Assembly (NCBI GenBank): GCA_014621425.1
Contig: JAANBB010000508.1
Coordinates: 1 to 25,794, forward strand
Length of the DNA stretch: 25,794 bases
Direction of reading: 5' to 3'
From: Cylindrodendrum hubeiense
Taxonomy: Eukaryota > Ascomycota > Sordariomycetes > Hypocreales > Nectriaceae
Program-made: the position numbers and the translations under genes
Shown here: one piece after another, positions 1 through 10,715 of the stretch
How positions within the stretch are numbered: position 1 is the stretch's first letter
How the letters are laid out: each line of letters starts with the position of its first letter
Notes under the pieces: generated by a model
What the model was told of the DNA's origin: nothing
The model's database searches: none
What the model saw: only the letters and a program-made list of their open reading frames with translations

Positions 1-2
1 TC

Positions 3-479
3 GAATTTGCAGGCGGCGTGTCTGGAACTCTCTCCCAGAACCAAACCGCCTTCATGATCATCGGAGGCGCTATCCCTCTACTTTCTTGCATAGTCCTCAC
101 GATTTTCCACCCTGGAGCTGCCTTTGGAGATGCTTGGGCTGCGACATCGCCTGGCAGAATCAAGAAGCGTAGTCGACCACCTCCTATTCAATACCCTCCC
201 GCCATCCACGCCACGCATCACCGATACGACCCACATATTCGCAAACAGTTTTCGCCGACGTCTGAGAGGGGATTGAGGAACTCTGTTGGCCCTCCTGAGC
301 TCCCTGCTGGCTCTCCAGGCCTCCCGGCGAACCCGAGACCCCCATCTAAACCCTCGAGCCCGCGGACTCCGCAATACCAATTGGGTCTCTCCGAGGTTAC
401 AGATAGACGAGACAGCACACCACCGGAGCGAAAGAATCAAGCACAAGGAGAATTGGTGAATAGAGAGGAATTGTGGTGA
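3..479 (+). CDS. RTA1-like membrane protein, C-terminal part (5' end outside window)
   Basis: The open frame enters from the left edge and ends at a stop at 477-479, giving about 159 residues. The first residues read EFAGGVSGTL, followed by a hydrophobic segment of about 20 residues ending in FHPG. This resembles the last helix of the fungal RTA1-like family (lipid-translocating or stress-resistance proteins with seven helices), where a conserved Glu precedes the final helix and an HPG motif follows it. The remaining ~110 residues form a proline-, serine- and arginine-rich tail that looks disordered and is probably cytoplasmic. The start codon and most helices are missing, so substrate and full length cannot be judged. 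The gene converges with the rhodopsin-like gene at 915-2366. The family call rests on a short match; another multi-pass family is possible. Confidence 0.6.
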   Translation, partial: EFAGGVSGTLSQNQTAFMIIGGAIPLLSCIVLTIFHPGAAFGDAWAATSPGRIKKRSRPPPIQYPPAIHATHHRYDPHIRKQFSPTSERGLRNSVGPPELPAGSPGLPANPRPPSKPSSPRTPQYQLGLSEVTDRRDSTPPERKNQAQGELVNREELW

Positions 480-914
480 GAGTACCTTGAGGATGCGGCG
501 AATATGATGATGAACGGAGAAGCGGCGTTGATCAGGTTAGGGGTACTCTGGGAATGGATATCTCGAACGACTGTTGGGTAACTGGATCTATTCTTTATAC
601 ACTTCTTGCTTATGGAGTAAGGTTCGTCATACTCCTTTTCATTCATCTCCCACAGGGGTCTATTGGCTTGCTGTTTGACCAATGGTTCAACACTTGACAG
701 TGTCATGCCGAATACTGGAGGAGCTTTTGGGTGTATATTACGGTGCTGGATATCGTAACTAGCTATTTAACTGGTAGTCTATCATTAATTCGGGGCATGA
801 CATTATACATCTTAGGGGGTTTTAGAACTACTATAGGGAGTGCCGGCCCCCGCAGCCTATATATACAGAGTAAAAAACATCGCATGTAGGTGTTTACATG
901 TTGAAAACACCGTA
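480..914. other. Convergent intergenic region
   Basis: This 435-base stretch lies between the stop codons of two converging genes and presumably holds both 3' untranslated regions and polyadenylation signals. It is more AT-rich than the flanking coding DNA. I see no gene, repeat array or RNA gene in it. Confidence 0.6.
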
Positions 915-2366
915 TTATACCGCATTCCATGTCGTCTTGACATCTTTGACTTGCACACCCTCTTCTACCCTTATTTGCACATCGGTTCGCATCCTTATGC
1001 CCTTGACCTTGTCCATGTCGTCCATCTCCAGAATGTCGGTCGTTGAATCGCCTGCGGTAACAATGACTCGAGCGCTGGCACCATCGCTCTCTTTGTCGAT
1101 GTGGCTGCCCTGCTTGATGTACCCACTGGCACCGGGCCAGTTGCGGGCTTGGGAGTGGGCGGTGGTTCCGGTTCGTGATGACTTCTTGTTTGTGCTGTCG
1201 AGGCGGCTACGGAGGCCAAGCTTGTAGGACACGAGACGGAGGAAGGGCTGGAGGGCAGGGAAGCATCCGCACCAAAGACCGAGGTGGACTTCGAGGACGG
1301 TCCAGGGGCTGACACGGGCCATCTTGTACGTACTATGGAGGGGCGTTAGGTGTGGTATTGCTAGGTGGGAGATGGAGGGGACGAACGTGTTTGTGGAGAA
1401 GTCAGTGGTGACGATGAAGCCAAACCGAACAGCTCCCATGATGATGGCGAAGAGGCCGACGCAAAAAACGAGGATGACCTTGACAGCCTTGGAGCCGAAT
1501 GTCATCTTGCTATGGATGACCCAGATTGGGAGGCTGAATAGAGCAATATCTGCAACGATGCTGACGATGGAGTGTGCCCACATCATATGGGCTTCAACGT
1601 CCTTGCTAATACACTTACGATCTGGCTTGCTTGAGTCAAAGAGATCGCTGTTCCCCCAAGTTAAAATAGATCTCAAGACGACGGCAACATGCGAGGAGCT
1701 CAACATACCCGATGGGTCTGCATTCTGTGAGGAAGAAGAAGAATGCAGCGAGGGTGATGATGACGATAACGGCACCTGTGGCATAGACATAGCGCAAGAA
1801 CATGCCTGAAACACCTTGTTAATCGTACGTCACTATCATTGCGAGGGACCAAGACGTACGGTCTTTACTTAGACGGGGGAGGAAGGCCAGGATAGAGAGG
1901 CGAACCATTCCACAAGCCAGGAAGAAGAGAAGCTGGTTAATAGGCAAGGTCTAAGACAGTGTCTTGGTCAGTTATTGTCAAGGGATCAGGGCTGCGAGAC
2001 GGGTGTAGTACCGAAAAGAAATGGACTTTCTGTTCGTCTGAGAGGTCGTCCATGGGCGCGCCGGATCCGTACTTGACCAGCACAATTTCCATTGCTGACA
2101 GGGCCATTGCGAGGAGCTGGTGATGGAGGCAAATGGTCAGCTATGGGACTCCGAGACATGGACCTCCGAGACATGGCGTCTCTGGCGAGCACACTCACAT
2201 AAGCAACAACGGCCAAGGCGTCATCAATGCCGAGGGCCTTGGTCATGAAGGCGCGGACCTTTACGCGGGAGATCAGGATGACGGAGGTGATGACCATGAG
2301 GGCGATGTTGAGGTTGCGAATCATGCCGCCCTTGGACTGCAGCCCTTCTTCCGAAATGGGATCCAT
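915..2366 (-). CDS. SAT4/rhodopsin-like seven-helix integral membrane protein
   Basis: Six exons on the minus strand (2199-2366, 2012-2116, 1860-1950, 1709-1805, 1387-1647, 915-1332) join in frame to give 379 residues. All five introns are GT-AG and 54-82 nt long. The third exon is taken to start after CTTAG at 1951, because that restores the family-like INQLLFFLACGMVRLSIL stretch. The product has about seven hydrophobic segments within the first ~270 residues, an ECRPI motif after helix 4 and the family hallmark of a Trp and Glu followed by CGCFPALQPF near helix 7. A charged cytoplasmic tail of about 100 residues follows. This is the fungal rhodopsin-like/SAT4 family (PTH11-related, without a CFEM domain). 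No retinal-binding lysine is evident. Members are often proposed to be surface sensors, but the ligand is unknown. The start at 2366 has a good context (AAGATGG). Confidence 0.82.
2151..2175. repeat. Duplicated 11-mer inside intron 1 of the rhodopsin-like gene
   Basis: CCGAGACATGG occurs twice, at 2151-2161 and 2165-2175, within the first intron (2117-2198). It is probably a small tandem duplication that lengthened the intron; no function is visible. Confidence 0.7.
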
Positions 2367-3007
2367 CTTGGGAGGTTATTGTGGCCGTCGTCGGCGTGGT
2401 GGTTGCTGAGATTCGGAGCAACAGTTACAACTTCCTTTTGCGCAGCAACGAGTGCAGGTGGTCTACTTGGCGCCCCTGCGTAGAAGGATTGATTCAAAGC
2501 AAGCCAACTGCATATGCAACACAAGAAGTCGACCGACGCCTTCACATTGCACACAAGGGGGGCATGGAAGGTTATTATGGAGAGTGGCCGCGGGATGGTG
2601 CAAGCCACGCAGCGCATATGCGGCTCGAGCACACCGGAGGACCAGAACTGTTTTAAGACAAGCATCTCAGTGGCGCGAGCCAGGGCTAGAGCTCCTCCCC
2701 CAGGACGACGTGGATTCCAACGGTATGTGTGTGGACTGGTGACATTGGTTTTGTCTTGCCCAGGGAACCGGGCAGACTAGTCAGTCGGGCAGACCCAGGC
2801 CGCTGCGACGATGACTCGGTGGCTCGGTGGCACTGTTCCGTTGCGTTTCTGGCATTCCGCCATTCCGCGGGACGAGCCCGAAGGTGCCGCGAAAGGCCTA
2901 TGGGATGGCTTACGACGGGGTGGTTTACGAAGCTTTGGTGGCCGACCCGTTGGCATTGGGTCCTGCTAAGGATTCTCAGCGTCGAGGGTTGAGATGGATG
3001 GCGTATT

Positions 3008-3046
3008 GGTCAAGGTCAAGGTCATGGCCATGGCCATGGTCATGGT
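3008..3046. repeat. GGTCAA / ATGGCC short-repeat tract
   Basis: The hexamer CAAGGT is repeated and runs into alternating ATGGCC and ATGGTC units, which are partly palindromic (CCATGG). The tract is short and imperfect and probably arose by replication slippage. Confidence 0.65.
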
Positions 3047-3184
3047 TACTATCGCGATCCCTCTTCCGAGCGCGATGGCTTCTTCTCGCGCTGGACAGCG
3101 CCTTGGCCCAGACAGACCTGTCACCGGCCGTAATCAGGACGTAAGCGAAGCAAGCGATCCGATGCATTGGGTTCGGGGAACCGG

Positions 3185-3237
3185 GTACAGTGCAATAGTA
3201 CAGCGTAGTACAGTATGGTGCAGTATAGTACAGTGCA
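3185..3237. repeat. GTACAGT-type decamer tandem repeat
   Basis: About five consecutive units begin with GTACAG or GTGCAG (GTACAGTGCA, GTACAGCGTA, GTACAGTATG, GTGCAGTATA, GTACAGTGCA). The spacing is 10 bases except after the first unit, where it is 13. This is a minisatellite with diverged units. Confidence 0.8.
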
Positions 3238-3754
3238 ATCCTCCGCAGCAGGCCCGCAGTGCAGGGGGATCTGCGCGATGCACATGGGCAGGATGAGCAA
3301 ATGGGCTAGAGGGTTGTGACCAAATGCTGAGCAAGCCTCGCGATGCACCGCTCTGACTCGCAAAATGAGGGCGGGCGGTCGCCACATGGTGACTTACAGG
3401 GGGGGTGATCAATCAGCCCAGGAGTTCTGGTTCGAGGGAAAATCCTTCGGGAGGGATTCGATACAGGCACAGCAGCAGATCAATACCAGATCAATACAGA
3501 TGGAAGCAATCGTTGCATATGCAGAACGTTGAGATGCCGTCGAAGTTGCATCGGAATCTCGATGCGGTGGAGCTGGCGATCTTGATTGGCGCTGCAGAAG
3601 AGATTCGTGGTGGAAGTTGTCGCAGGGTGTGCAACCTGTTGCCCCCAGCCAGGAACATACGACCACAGAGGAACGGGGGCTAAATTGCGCACTCCGGTCT
3701 GCACCACCGCAATTACTGAACATATCCTTTTGTTCTCTCTTGGCCCGAGATGGT

Positions 3755-3790
3755 GGTTCTGCTAGTTCTGCTGGTTCTGCTGGTTCTGCT
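3755..3790. repeat. GGTTCTGCT nonamer repeat, 4 copies
   Basis: Four head-to-tail copies of GGTTCTGCT, one with an A for the first G, at 3755, 3764, 3773 and 3782. A nine-base unit would keep frame if translated (Ala-Glu-Pro-like on the minus strand), but no supported gene covers it. Confidence 0.85.
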
Positions 3791-3910
3791 GAACCTGCCG
3801 AACACACAGACATGGTGGCGTGGTGCGCGGACCGGTCTCTCGGTTGGGAGCCGGGGAATGGGGAAGCCGGGGGCGGGTGGCTCAATAGATTGATTGACGT
3901 CTGAGCGTTC

Positions 3911-4083
3911 CGGCTCGAGCCAGCTGAAGCCAGCTTGATTGAAGCCAATGGAAGGAAGCCAGTCGAGTGAAGCTAATCAAGTGAAGCCAGTCAAGTGAAA
4001 CCAGTCCGAGTGAAGCCAGTCGAGTGAAACCAGTTGAAGCCAGTCGAGTCGAGGTCAGTCGAAGCCAGTCGAAACCGCCAGTG
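3911..4083. repeat. AAGCCAGTC minisatellite
   Basis: GAAGCCAGTC, GTGAAGCCAG and GTGAAACCAGT motifs recur about ten times in 170 bases, with irregular spacing and substitutions. This is an old, degenerate minisatellite. The open frames crossing it simply translate the repeat (Leu/Thr/Ser/Phe-rich) and are not credible genes. Confidence 0.8.
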
Positions 4084-4458
4084 ATTCGCCGGTAAAAGGC
4101 CACCAACCGACGCAGTCCTGGCTGGCCACGGAATATAACCCCCCGATATTGCGGGCGCAGCTGGGCTTCCGACTAACAGCAAACGCCAAACGCATCGGCA
4201 CCGATTTCAGGTTTTGTGCATGGCGGCAACAGCGACTAGTCGACCGACGGTATGAACGGTTAAAATGAGTTAAATGCCTAGCTGGAAGTCCGGCCTGAAC
4301 GGCACAGGGGATGGAACTGACCATCCGAAGTAGCGTCTCGTCTGGTGGCTCCTGACAGCAGACTTGGCGTGTAGTTAGGGTTGCCAGCGAGAGTCGGATT
4401 GGCGGGGAAGTGGACCCGGGTGCTCCCACATGCCGCGTTCCTTACTGGATGGATGCTG

Positions 4459-4530
4459 TGAGAGCGTGTGAGTGTGCGAGTGTGCGAGTGTGCGAGTGTG
4501 TGAGTGTGAGTGAGTGAGTGAGTGAGTGAG
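4459..4530. repeat. GAGTGTGC / GAGT microsatellite
   Basis: Three to four GAGTGTGC-like octamers grade into an uninterrupted run of GAGT tetramers ending at about 4530. A GGTA tetranucleotide run follows at about 4567-4580. Such tracts usually vary in length between strains. Confidence 0.85.
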
Positions 4531-4898
4531 ATCTAGCTGGGGGCTGGGTCCAGCTGGAACTACTGAGTAGGTAGGTAGGTAACTTCGTAATACTTGGTAC
4601 GTCTTTGGTAGGTCTTTGATACGGAACGGCTTGTTCCTGGTGTCGGCCGACAGATCGGCCAAGCACATGATGTGGATAATATGACTGCACAGCCTGAGTG
4701 TAGTGTGCTAGAGCGTCCCGTACGAGGTAGGCGTTGCCTGGGGGCATGTCACTGGGAAACTCGACATCGACCATGGCGGCATGCATTGTCACTAGTCACC
4801 GACTGGCTTTTGAACGAGGTTGGCTAGCGAAGGTTCGTTGTTGTTGGACGGTAAGATCAGCCCTCGCCAGCCCTGGTTGACATGCCTACCGTGATGCC

Positions 4899-4965
4899 TC
4901 CCGCATCCCGCATCTCCCGTATCCCGCATCTCCCGTATCCCGCATCTCCCGTTTCCCGCACCCCG
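4899..4965. repeat. ATCCCGCATCTCCCGT 16-mer tandem repeat
   Basis: About three and a half copies of a 16-base unit, with the last copy diverged (GTTTCCCGCACCCCGT). The strand shown is strongly pyrimidine-rich with regular CCC runs. Confidence 0.85.
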
Positions 4966-6064
4966 TGTTGTGGCCTGCGGATGTGGTAGTTATATCACAA
5001 ATGTGCGTTGGCGCAGGGGTTGCACATTGGGTTGCAGCTGGTAGGCACAGCCGTACCGTGCACAGTAGGATGGACGCAGGCTGCTTCATAAATCGCCAAC
5101 AAGGGTGAATCATACTGCTTATGTTCGACCTGCCACGGAGCAGTTGCCGAGAGAGAGGAGGCGAGTTGTCGTTTTGGGCGACACCATCCTCTTGGCCTCG
5201 GCCAACAGCAAGCAACCCCCCTGCCCCAACACATGTGAAATTCCAATGTGTTCAATTCTGCTCTGCTCGGTATCTCGACGAGGAAATTGATCGGAGAAAC
5301 TATCGGGGGGGGAGGCACACTCACGGAGATTCGGCCCAACACAAATGCGCTTCTGCATGCCCTCCTTGACGCTGCAGCATGTGCACATGCAATTCCGCCG
5401 GTGGCAGGTGAGCAAAGAACTAACAACCAACAAGCCACGGTCGACTACACTACTGCGTCCGAAGTATCCGGAGATCAGCCTTCAGGTCCGGGCTTATGGC
5501 GATCGCGGGAGCGTTCGAGGGACGCCATGTGCTGCGTCGCCGGATCGCCAGCGAGCCAAACCGCTACGAGCGGGTGTGTTGCTGATCTCCGAAAAAAGAA
5601 AGGAAGAAAGATCGGGAAGGGGACCGGACGAGTCGCGTCAGAGGCGTCCGCACCTCGTGTAAACCAACAAGGGTCCTGTTTGGCAGTCTACTGCTACGTA
5701 CGTATTGATTGTCTGACAGTGGCAATCACCGCTGGACTCAGATGTTATATGGACAGGCCAAGGAGAGACCCGAGCGCGCCTCTGCGACTCTACCGAGATC
5801 GTAAAGGCGGTCCAGGGGGGGATCAGGGTCTCACGGTCCACGCACTACAGAGCCCCCATCGCAGTTAATGCGTTCCATATAGCCTGCGGCTCTTCAGCTG
5901 CTACCTGTAAGGGGCTACTGGCGTCAGCGTCGGAGGGGGGGTCCCCTGTTTGGGGCCTGGCGAGAGGGCAATTGCATGGGAATGCTGGTTTTTATTGTAT
6001 TTTCTAAAACAAAGATATGGTTGACATCAGGCCATCGAGTCTGACTGCCGGCGTCACCCACAAC

Positions 6065-6140
6065 CCGTTCGCCTGGTCTGCCCCGTTTGCCCCGTTTGCC
6101 CCGTTCGCCTCGTCTGCCCCGTTCACCACAACCTGTTTGC
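6065..6140. repeat. TTTGCCCCG nonamer repeat
   Basis: About seven units of a nine-base motif (CCCGTTTGC and variants such as CCCGTTCGC and TCGTCTGCC). The middle copies are perfect and the outer copies degenerate. No reading frame with other support spans the tract. Confidence 0.8.
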
Positions 6141-8087
6141 CAGGAGGCACAGCAGTTTGGCTATCTAACATTAGGTACTAGGGATATTTCATGCCCACAC
6201 ACTCCGTTTTGATCAATATGTGCCGCAAGTTCAGATGAATTGGTAAACGGACCTTGAAACGCTGCAAAGTCTAACACCACCATGGCCAGACGCTTTCTTT
6301 AAGGTTCAATGACGGCATCCCAATGAGTGAATTCTCCTGGCGCCAGCAAGCCGTCTCTTCTTAGGAGATGACCCCTTGCAGGTAGTAGCTTACTGAATTG
6401 GCCAGGGTCCAGGACGCAGAGAGCACGAATAAGAGACACGGCGAGGGACTAGCACTCTCCAGGCATCGCCATTCGCCAAGTGCTTCGTAAATACATTGGT
6501 GTTGAGATCAACCCTTACTAGCCCTCAACCGTCTGGGCCGACTGTCGACGCCACACCGTCTAGTGCACCAACCCTCCGCAAATCGCGCTGCGGATCATGC
6601 TCGAGCTTGCTTCTCGACGACTCGCGACCCCCAGGGACGGCAATCCTGCATTCTTAGGGCGATTCGGGGCGGACGCCAACGGACGCCAGCGGAAGACCCC
6701 TGGCGCGAGAGCGCGCGCTGTGCGTTTCGCCCGTCCGCAGCCAACAACGACCTGGGATCATGGTGCTTGGTGCTGACGGGAGCGCAACTATTGCGGCCTG
6801 TCTCATGCATGAGCCCTGGAAGCTCCTCAGCCCGGAGCTCGGCTGCCACGGTGCATGTTGGTTCTTGGCCGGTAGGGCTACCAATCTCGGTTCCGCCTGT
6901 GTCAAGTCTGGGTGTATGCGGCTCCGGCAAATCACCAAGTTGCACCTGCTGAGGGGAAAATAAACAAGATGACAATGTCACCGTGAGCGGACCAGTCTGC
7001 TCTTGTAACCGCGGCCGTACGTCTCGTACTATCACGGACGAGTATGGATACCGATATGGTAATTATGCAAGGAACATGGCTCCGCCTCAGCCACCGCCGG
7101 CCGCTGGTTGGTGCTGCTCCCCGTCGTCGTACCTGTCTTAGATGAACGGTTCTAGAAAAGCAGGCTGCGACAGTGGCGAACGACAGAGCCGCCGGGCCTG
7201 GCCGAACCCGGAAGAAGCAACGATCTTCCAGGAGGACCATGACATAGAGTTTTCCAGGGCCTCGACAGCCCCAGAGAGGTCCGACGAGGCCCCAAAATAA
7301 TCCCAAAAAAGCCCCGTAATCTTTGCGTGGAAGGGGCAAAGCGGCCGGAGCCCCCAAGGAACAAGGCATGGGGCCCGTTGTAAGAGGTTGATATTATGCC
7401 TCAAGCCACCAACAACATCGACATCGCTCTTTGGTTTCGTGCCAAGCACCAAGGGCTCCTTCGCCTCACGCATTTGGCCAACGGAGTGGATTCCGTGTGT
7501 TTCTTTGGGATGTGGCTTGCTTCTACCGGGCTTCCACTGGTCGGAATCACAATGGCTCCCACGCTCTCCGGCTCGCTGCATCCGCCATATCAAAGTTCCC
7601 AGCCGTCGCGCCGCCCACAATCCCGCGCCGTCGCCAGGGTCGCCCATGCTCCAACGTCTCTAGCGTCGCTTCAAGCCCTCCATGGGCCATCAGCGTGGCC
7701 TTGCTGGGGCCCGTGGCCGATGCTTCTCCCCCTGAAGATCCAGTTCCTCACATATCCATGCCGTGGGCAGGGTGCTTTTCGGGAGGTGGTGGTGCGTCGG
7801 TGGTACAGTCTAATCATCCCGTGTGGGGGTCGACGGGACGCACTTTGACCCTGTCGCCGTTTGATTGAGCTTAATGTGCAGGACCAAAGGGAACTGGAGG
7901 CAGTGAGGATGCATGCAAGACTAATATCTATACCTCGATCCCGTCCTCGGGTTGTGGCTTCTCCCTGATCTACACGCCTCGTTGACATCCCGTCTTTTGT
8001 TTATATCTCCGACACGTCAAGCTTCGCTTCCGTGATCGTCATTCCAGCCTGATATATTCTCCCATTCGTTGTTAATACTTTGTCAAC

Positions 8088-9532
8088 ATGCGTCTGTCTA
8101 GCCTCCTCGCCGTGGCGGCTTTTGCCACCGAGGCCACCGTTGGTGCTGCCTCCTCCTCCTCTACCGCGTGCGGATGCACCAATCCCCTGGTTCGAAAGGA
8201 ATGGTTAGTAACACCCTCTTTGTTATTATATCCCTTGCCTGCCTTTGCATTGGCACTCAATGGCAATCAATAATGTAGATACTGATCCTCATCTTTACGC
8301 AGGCGAACCTTGAGCACCTCGCAGAAGAAGGAGTACATTAAGGCAGTCAAGTGCCTGGCGAGCAAGCCTTCCCAGACTGGAGGCATCTACGACGGTGCCA
8401 AGTCTCGATATGATGACTTTGTGGCCACTCACATTGTCAACACCGACCTTGTTCACTTTGTTGTAAGTTTCCGTTTACACTTCCCAACTTGTTTGACCTA
8501 TGCTGACCCAACCAGGGATTCTTCCAAGCGTAAGTGCTTCCTACGAGACTCGATCGGCATTTCGTATAACTAACACCTATGGTTAGCTGGCATCGTGTGT
8601 TTGTCAACCAGTACGAGCAGGACCTTCGAAACCTGTGCGGCTACTCTGGCGCACAGCCTTACTGGAGTATGTCTGATTGCCCTTTTACCCACTGCACATG
8701 GCTGACAGATAACAACAGACTGGTCCCTGGACTCGGAGTCGGAGGAATCCTTCCTCGCCTCGCCCCTTTTTGACCCGGTGACTGGATTCGGAGGTTTGTG
8801 GCAGTTCTAACCCTTCTTTTTCTATACAATACTTACAGACGCGATAGGCAATGGCCCCTATATCAACAGCACTGGCTGGACCAACATTACCCGACAGATC
8901 CCCGACAACCTGGGCGGAGGTGAGTTCAACATATTACCAGTGTCTCGAACCTACTGACTCTAGATATAGGCTGTGTCACCGACGGCCCCTTTGTCGAGAG
9001 CAAGTGGAAGTGCAACATGGGCCCCGTGAAGAACACCACCTATAACCCGCGTTGCATGCCCCGTGACATTTCTCCGGCCTTTGCCATCTCCAAGCTGAAC
9101 CAGTCCAGAGTCGACTGGACTCTCGAGGCTGACAGCTACTACGAGTTTGACATCCGTGTTGAGGGCGGCATCACGGTCCCTACTCACGGCTACCACGGAG
9201 GCGGTCACTTGGGCATCGGCGGTAACCTTGGTGAGGTTGGTGATGTCTACACTTCTCCCGGCGATCCTCTCTTCTACATGCACCACGCCAACATGGACCG
9301 TCTCTGGAACAAGTGGCAGCACAAGGACTGGACCGTTCGCCAGAAGGACATCGGCGGCCCCGACACCCAGTTTGCCTATCCCTTCGATTTCTTCGGCGAG
9401 GTCGCGTACAAGAACATCACGATTGACTACGTCATGAACTTTGACAACCTGATCCCCGACCGCCAGTACTACACCGTCAAGGAAGTCATGGACATCCAGG
9501 GAGGCACTCTTTGCTACAAGTACAAGGAGTAA
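8088..9532 (+). CDS. Secreted tyrosinase (type-3 copper monooxygenase)
   Basis: Seven exons (8088-8203, 8303-8462, 8516-8529, 8587-8666, 8719-8793, 8839-8919, 8964-9532) join in frame to give 364 residues. Residues 1-20 form a signal peptide. Copper site A is His82, His90 and His99, with His90 and His99 nine apart as usual and WHRVF around His99. Copper site B is His253 and His257 (HGGGH) plus His282/283 in FYMHHANMDRLW. Several Asn-X-Ser/Thr sites suggest glycosylation. Tyrosinases hydroxylate monophenols and oxidise diphenols to quinones, for melanin, defence or secondary metabolites. This is the short secreted form: there is no C-terminal lid domain after the core. It could act only as a catechol oxidase; sequence alone does not decide. 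Exon 3 is only 14 nt, and the last intron has two in-frame acceptors six bases apart. Confidence 0.92.
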
Positions 9533-10715
9533 ATCTTGGTTTCTCGTTTACGATGCTGAATGTCCTTTGCCGGACGTTACGCCATAGAAAATGGACGTGG
9601 TTGATATGAAAAACATAGAATAATACCCCCGTACATACTGAGAACCTTTGCATCGGCGAGTAATTTGAGATAGATCAAACCAAGCCTATACCCATTTCGA
9701 GAAGCTTTTGTCGCGTGGTGAATTGCTTGTTTACTTCTGGAACATCATCAACATGATGATGTGATGATGTCAAGGGAAACCGTCTACGCCAACTTCTTTG
9801 TCTCACAAGAAAAACAATGCCGGCCACCCACTCAATCTTCATGTCAACGTTCTGTTCAGCCGCATTGCCCAGGAAACAAGGCTAAAACACTCATCACCCT
9901 CGTCCACCTTCTTCCCCGCTCCAGGGCCACCTGATACTCAGCTATCCTGAACAAAGAGCCCCAAGCCGCAAAAGGAAACTCGAAGGAGTGCCTCACCCGC
10001 CGCCACACCGCTAGAAAAAGTAAATAAAAACACAGGCCATGAGTGAGTTGGCCCTGCAGCAGCGCATCATGGTGATCTCCACATAGTACGCAGTACGAGA
10101 TCTGTTGGTACAAAGTACGGTAGGGATCTCCGATTAGGAAAGGCCGGGGATCCGGGCAGAATCATCCTTGTTGTACTAAGACCTCGATTGAGTACAACCA
10201 ACACGCATAACAAAAGGACGCTTGGATCATATAATGGAACGTCCTGTAGCGAGGCCTAGCTAGAATAGAACAATTTAGAGCCTCCGGTACAATTGCACAA
10301 GGCGAATGATCAGGATGTATCGGATTTCGCGAAGGGTTATTGCCAGTGACGGTAAACACAGCGCCACAACTCGGATAATTGGCCGTAGGGTAACCACAAC
10401 ACACTAGGCGAAGAACATGTTTATTCATGATTAGTACAATGAACACTCGTGGTGGCTTCGTCCACAGCCATTGTTGATTCCAAACATGATTCTTTGTCCA
10501 CGGAATACACAGTAATGTTTGTTGACATATGGATTCAGAGAAACAACGGAACATGACTGCAGTGGTTGGTTCGCGCGTTTATTTAGTTACGATGAGCCCA
10601 AGACTGGCCGTTAGTCGATGTAGAAGAATCACATTCTCGATACTATTGGAGTAATAGCCTATTGCAAAGGAATCCGGATTTTTGAGAATCAACTCAGCAA
10701 TTCAAATTCACAACT
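9533..10715. other. Intergenic region between tyrosinase and coiled-coil gene
   Basis: This contains the tyrosinase 3' untranslated region and the upstream region of the next gene. It is somewhat AT-richer than the coding DNA. A minus-strand frame at 10162-10554 (130 codons) has some cysteines but no recognisable domain or signal peptide, so I do not call it. Confidence 0.5.
9742..9770 (+). other. Hairpin-forming inverted repeat downstream of tyrosinase
   Basis: ACATCATC at 9742-9749 is the exact reverse complement of GATGATGT at 9755-9762, leaving a five-base loop. A second GATGATGT copy at 9763-9770 could pair instead. It lies about 210 bases past the tyrosinase stop, so it may sit in the 3' untranslated region. 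Confidence 0.5.

Larger units (their letters stand above)
2367..8087. other. Gene-poor, repeat-rich 5.7 kb intergenic region
   Basis: No open frame here shows a recognisable domain, a chain of plausible exons or a protein-like composition. The longest (206 codons, 5248-5868 plus) is rich in Arg, Gly and Ser and looks like chance coding in GC-rich DNA. The region carries several unrelated tandem-repeat tracts, listed separately. Its left end is the upstream region of the minus-strand rhodopsin-like gene and its right end the promoter of the tyrosinase gene. An unannotated noncoding RNA or a small multi-exon gene cannot be excluded by eye. Confidence 0.55.

Noticed and set aside
2012..2366. Continuous 126-codon frame at the start of the first rhodopsin-like gene
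   Set aside because: It runs through intron 1. A GTGAGT donor at 2198 and an acceptor at 2117 restore the family sequence.
3911..4182. Leu/Thr/Phe-rich repetitive peptides on the minus strand
   Set aside because: They are translations of a degenerate minisatellite with no start context or flanking gene structure.
4370..4382. TTAGGG-like sequence, considered as telomere-related
   Set aside because: It is a single copy only, with no array.
5248..5868. 206-codon plus-strand open frame
   Set aside because: It has no domain or signal and an Arg/Gly/Ser-rich composition, and it overlaps frames on both strands in GC-rich repeat-containing DNA. It reads as a chance frame.
10162..10554. 130-codon minus-strand frame with several cysteines, considered as a small secreted protein or hydrophobin
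   Set aside because: The cysteine spacing does not match a hydrophobin, there is no signal peptide, and the flanks show no matching exons.
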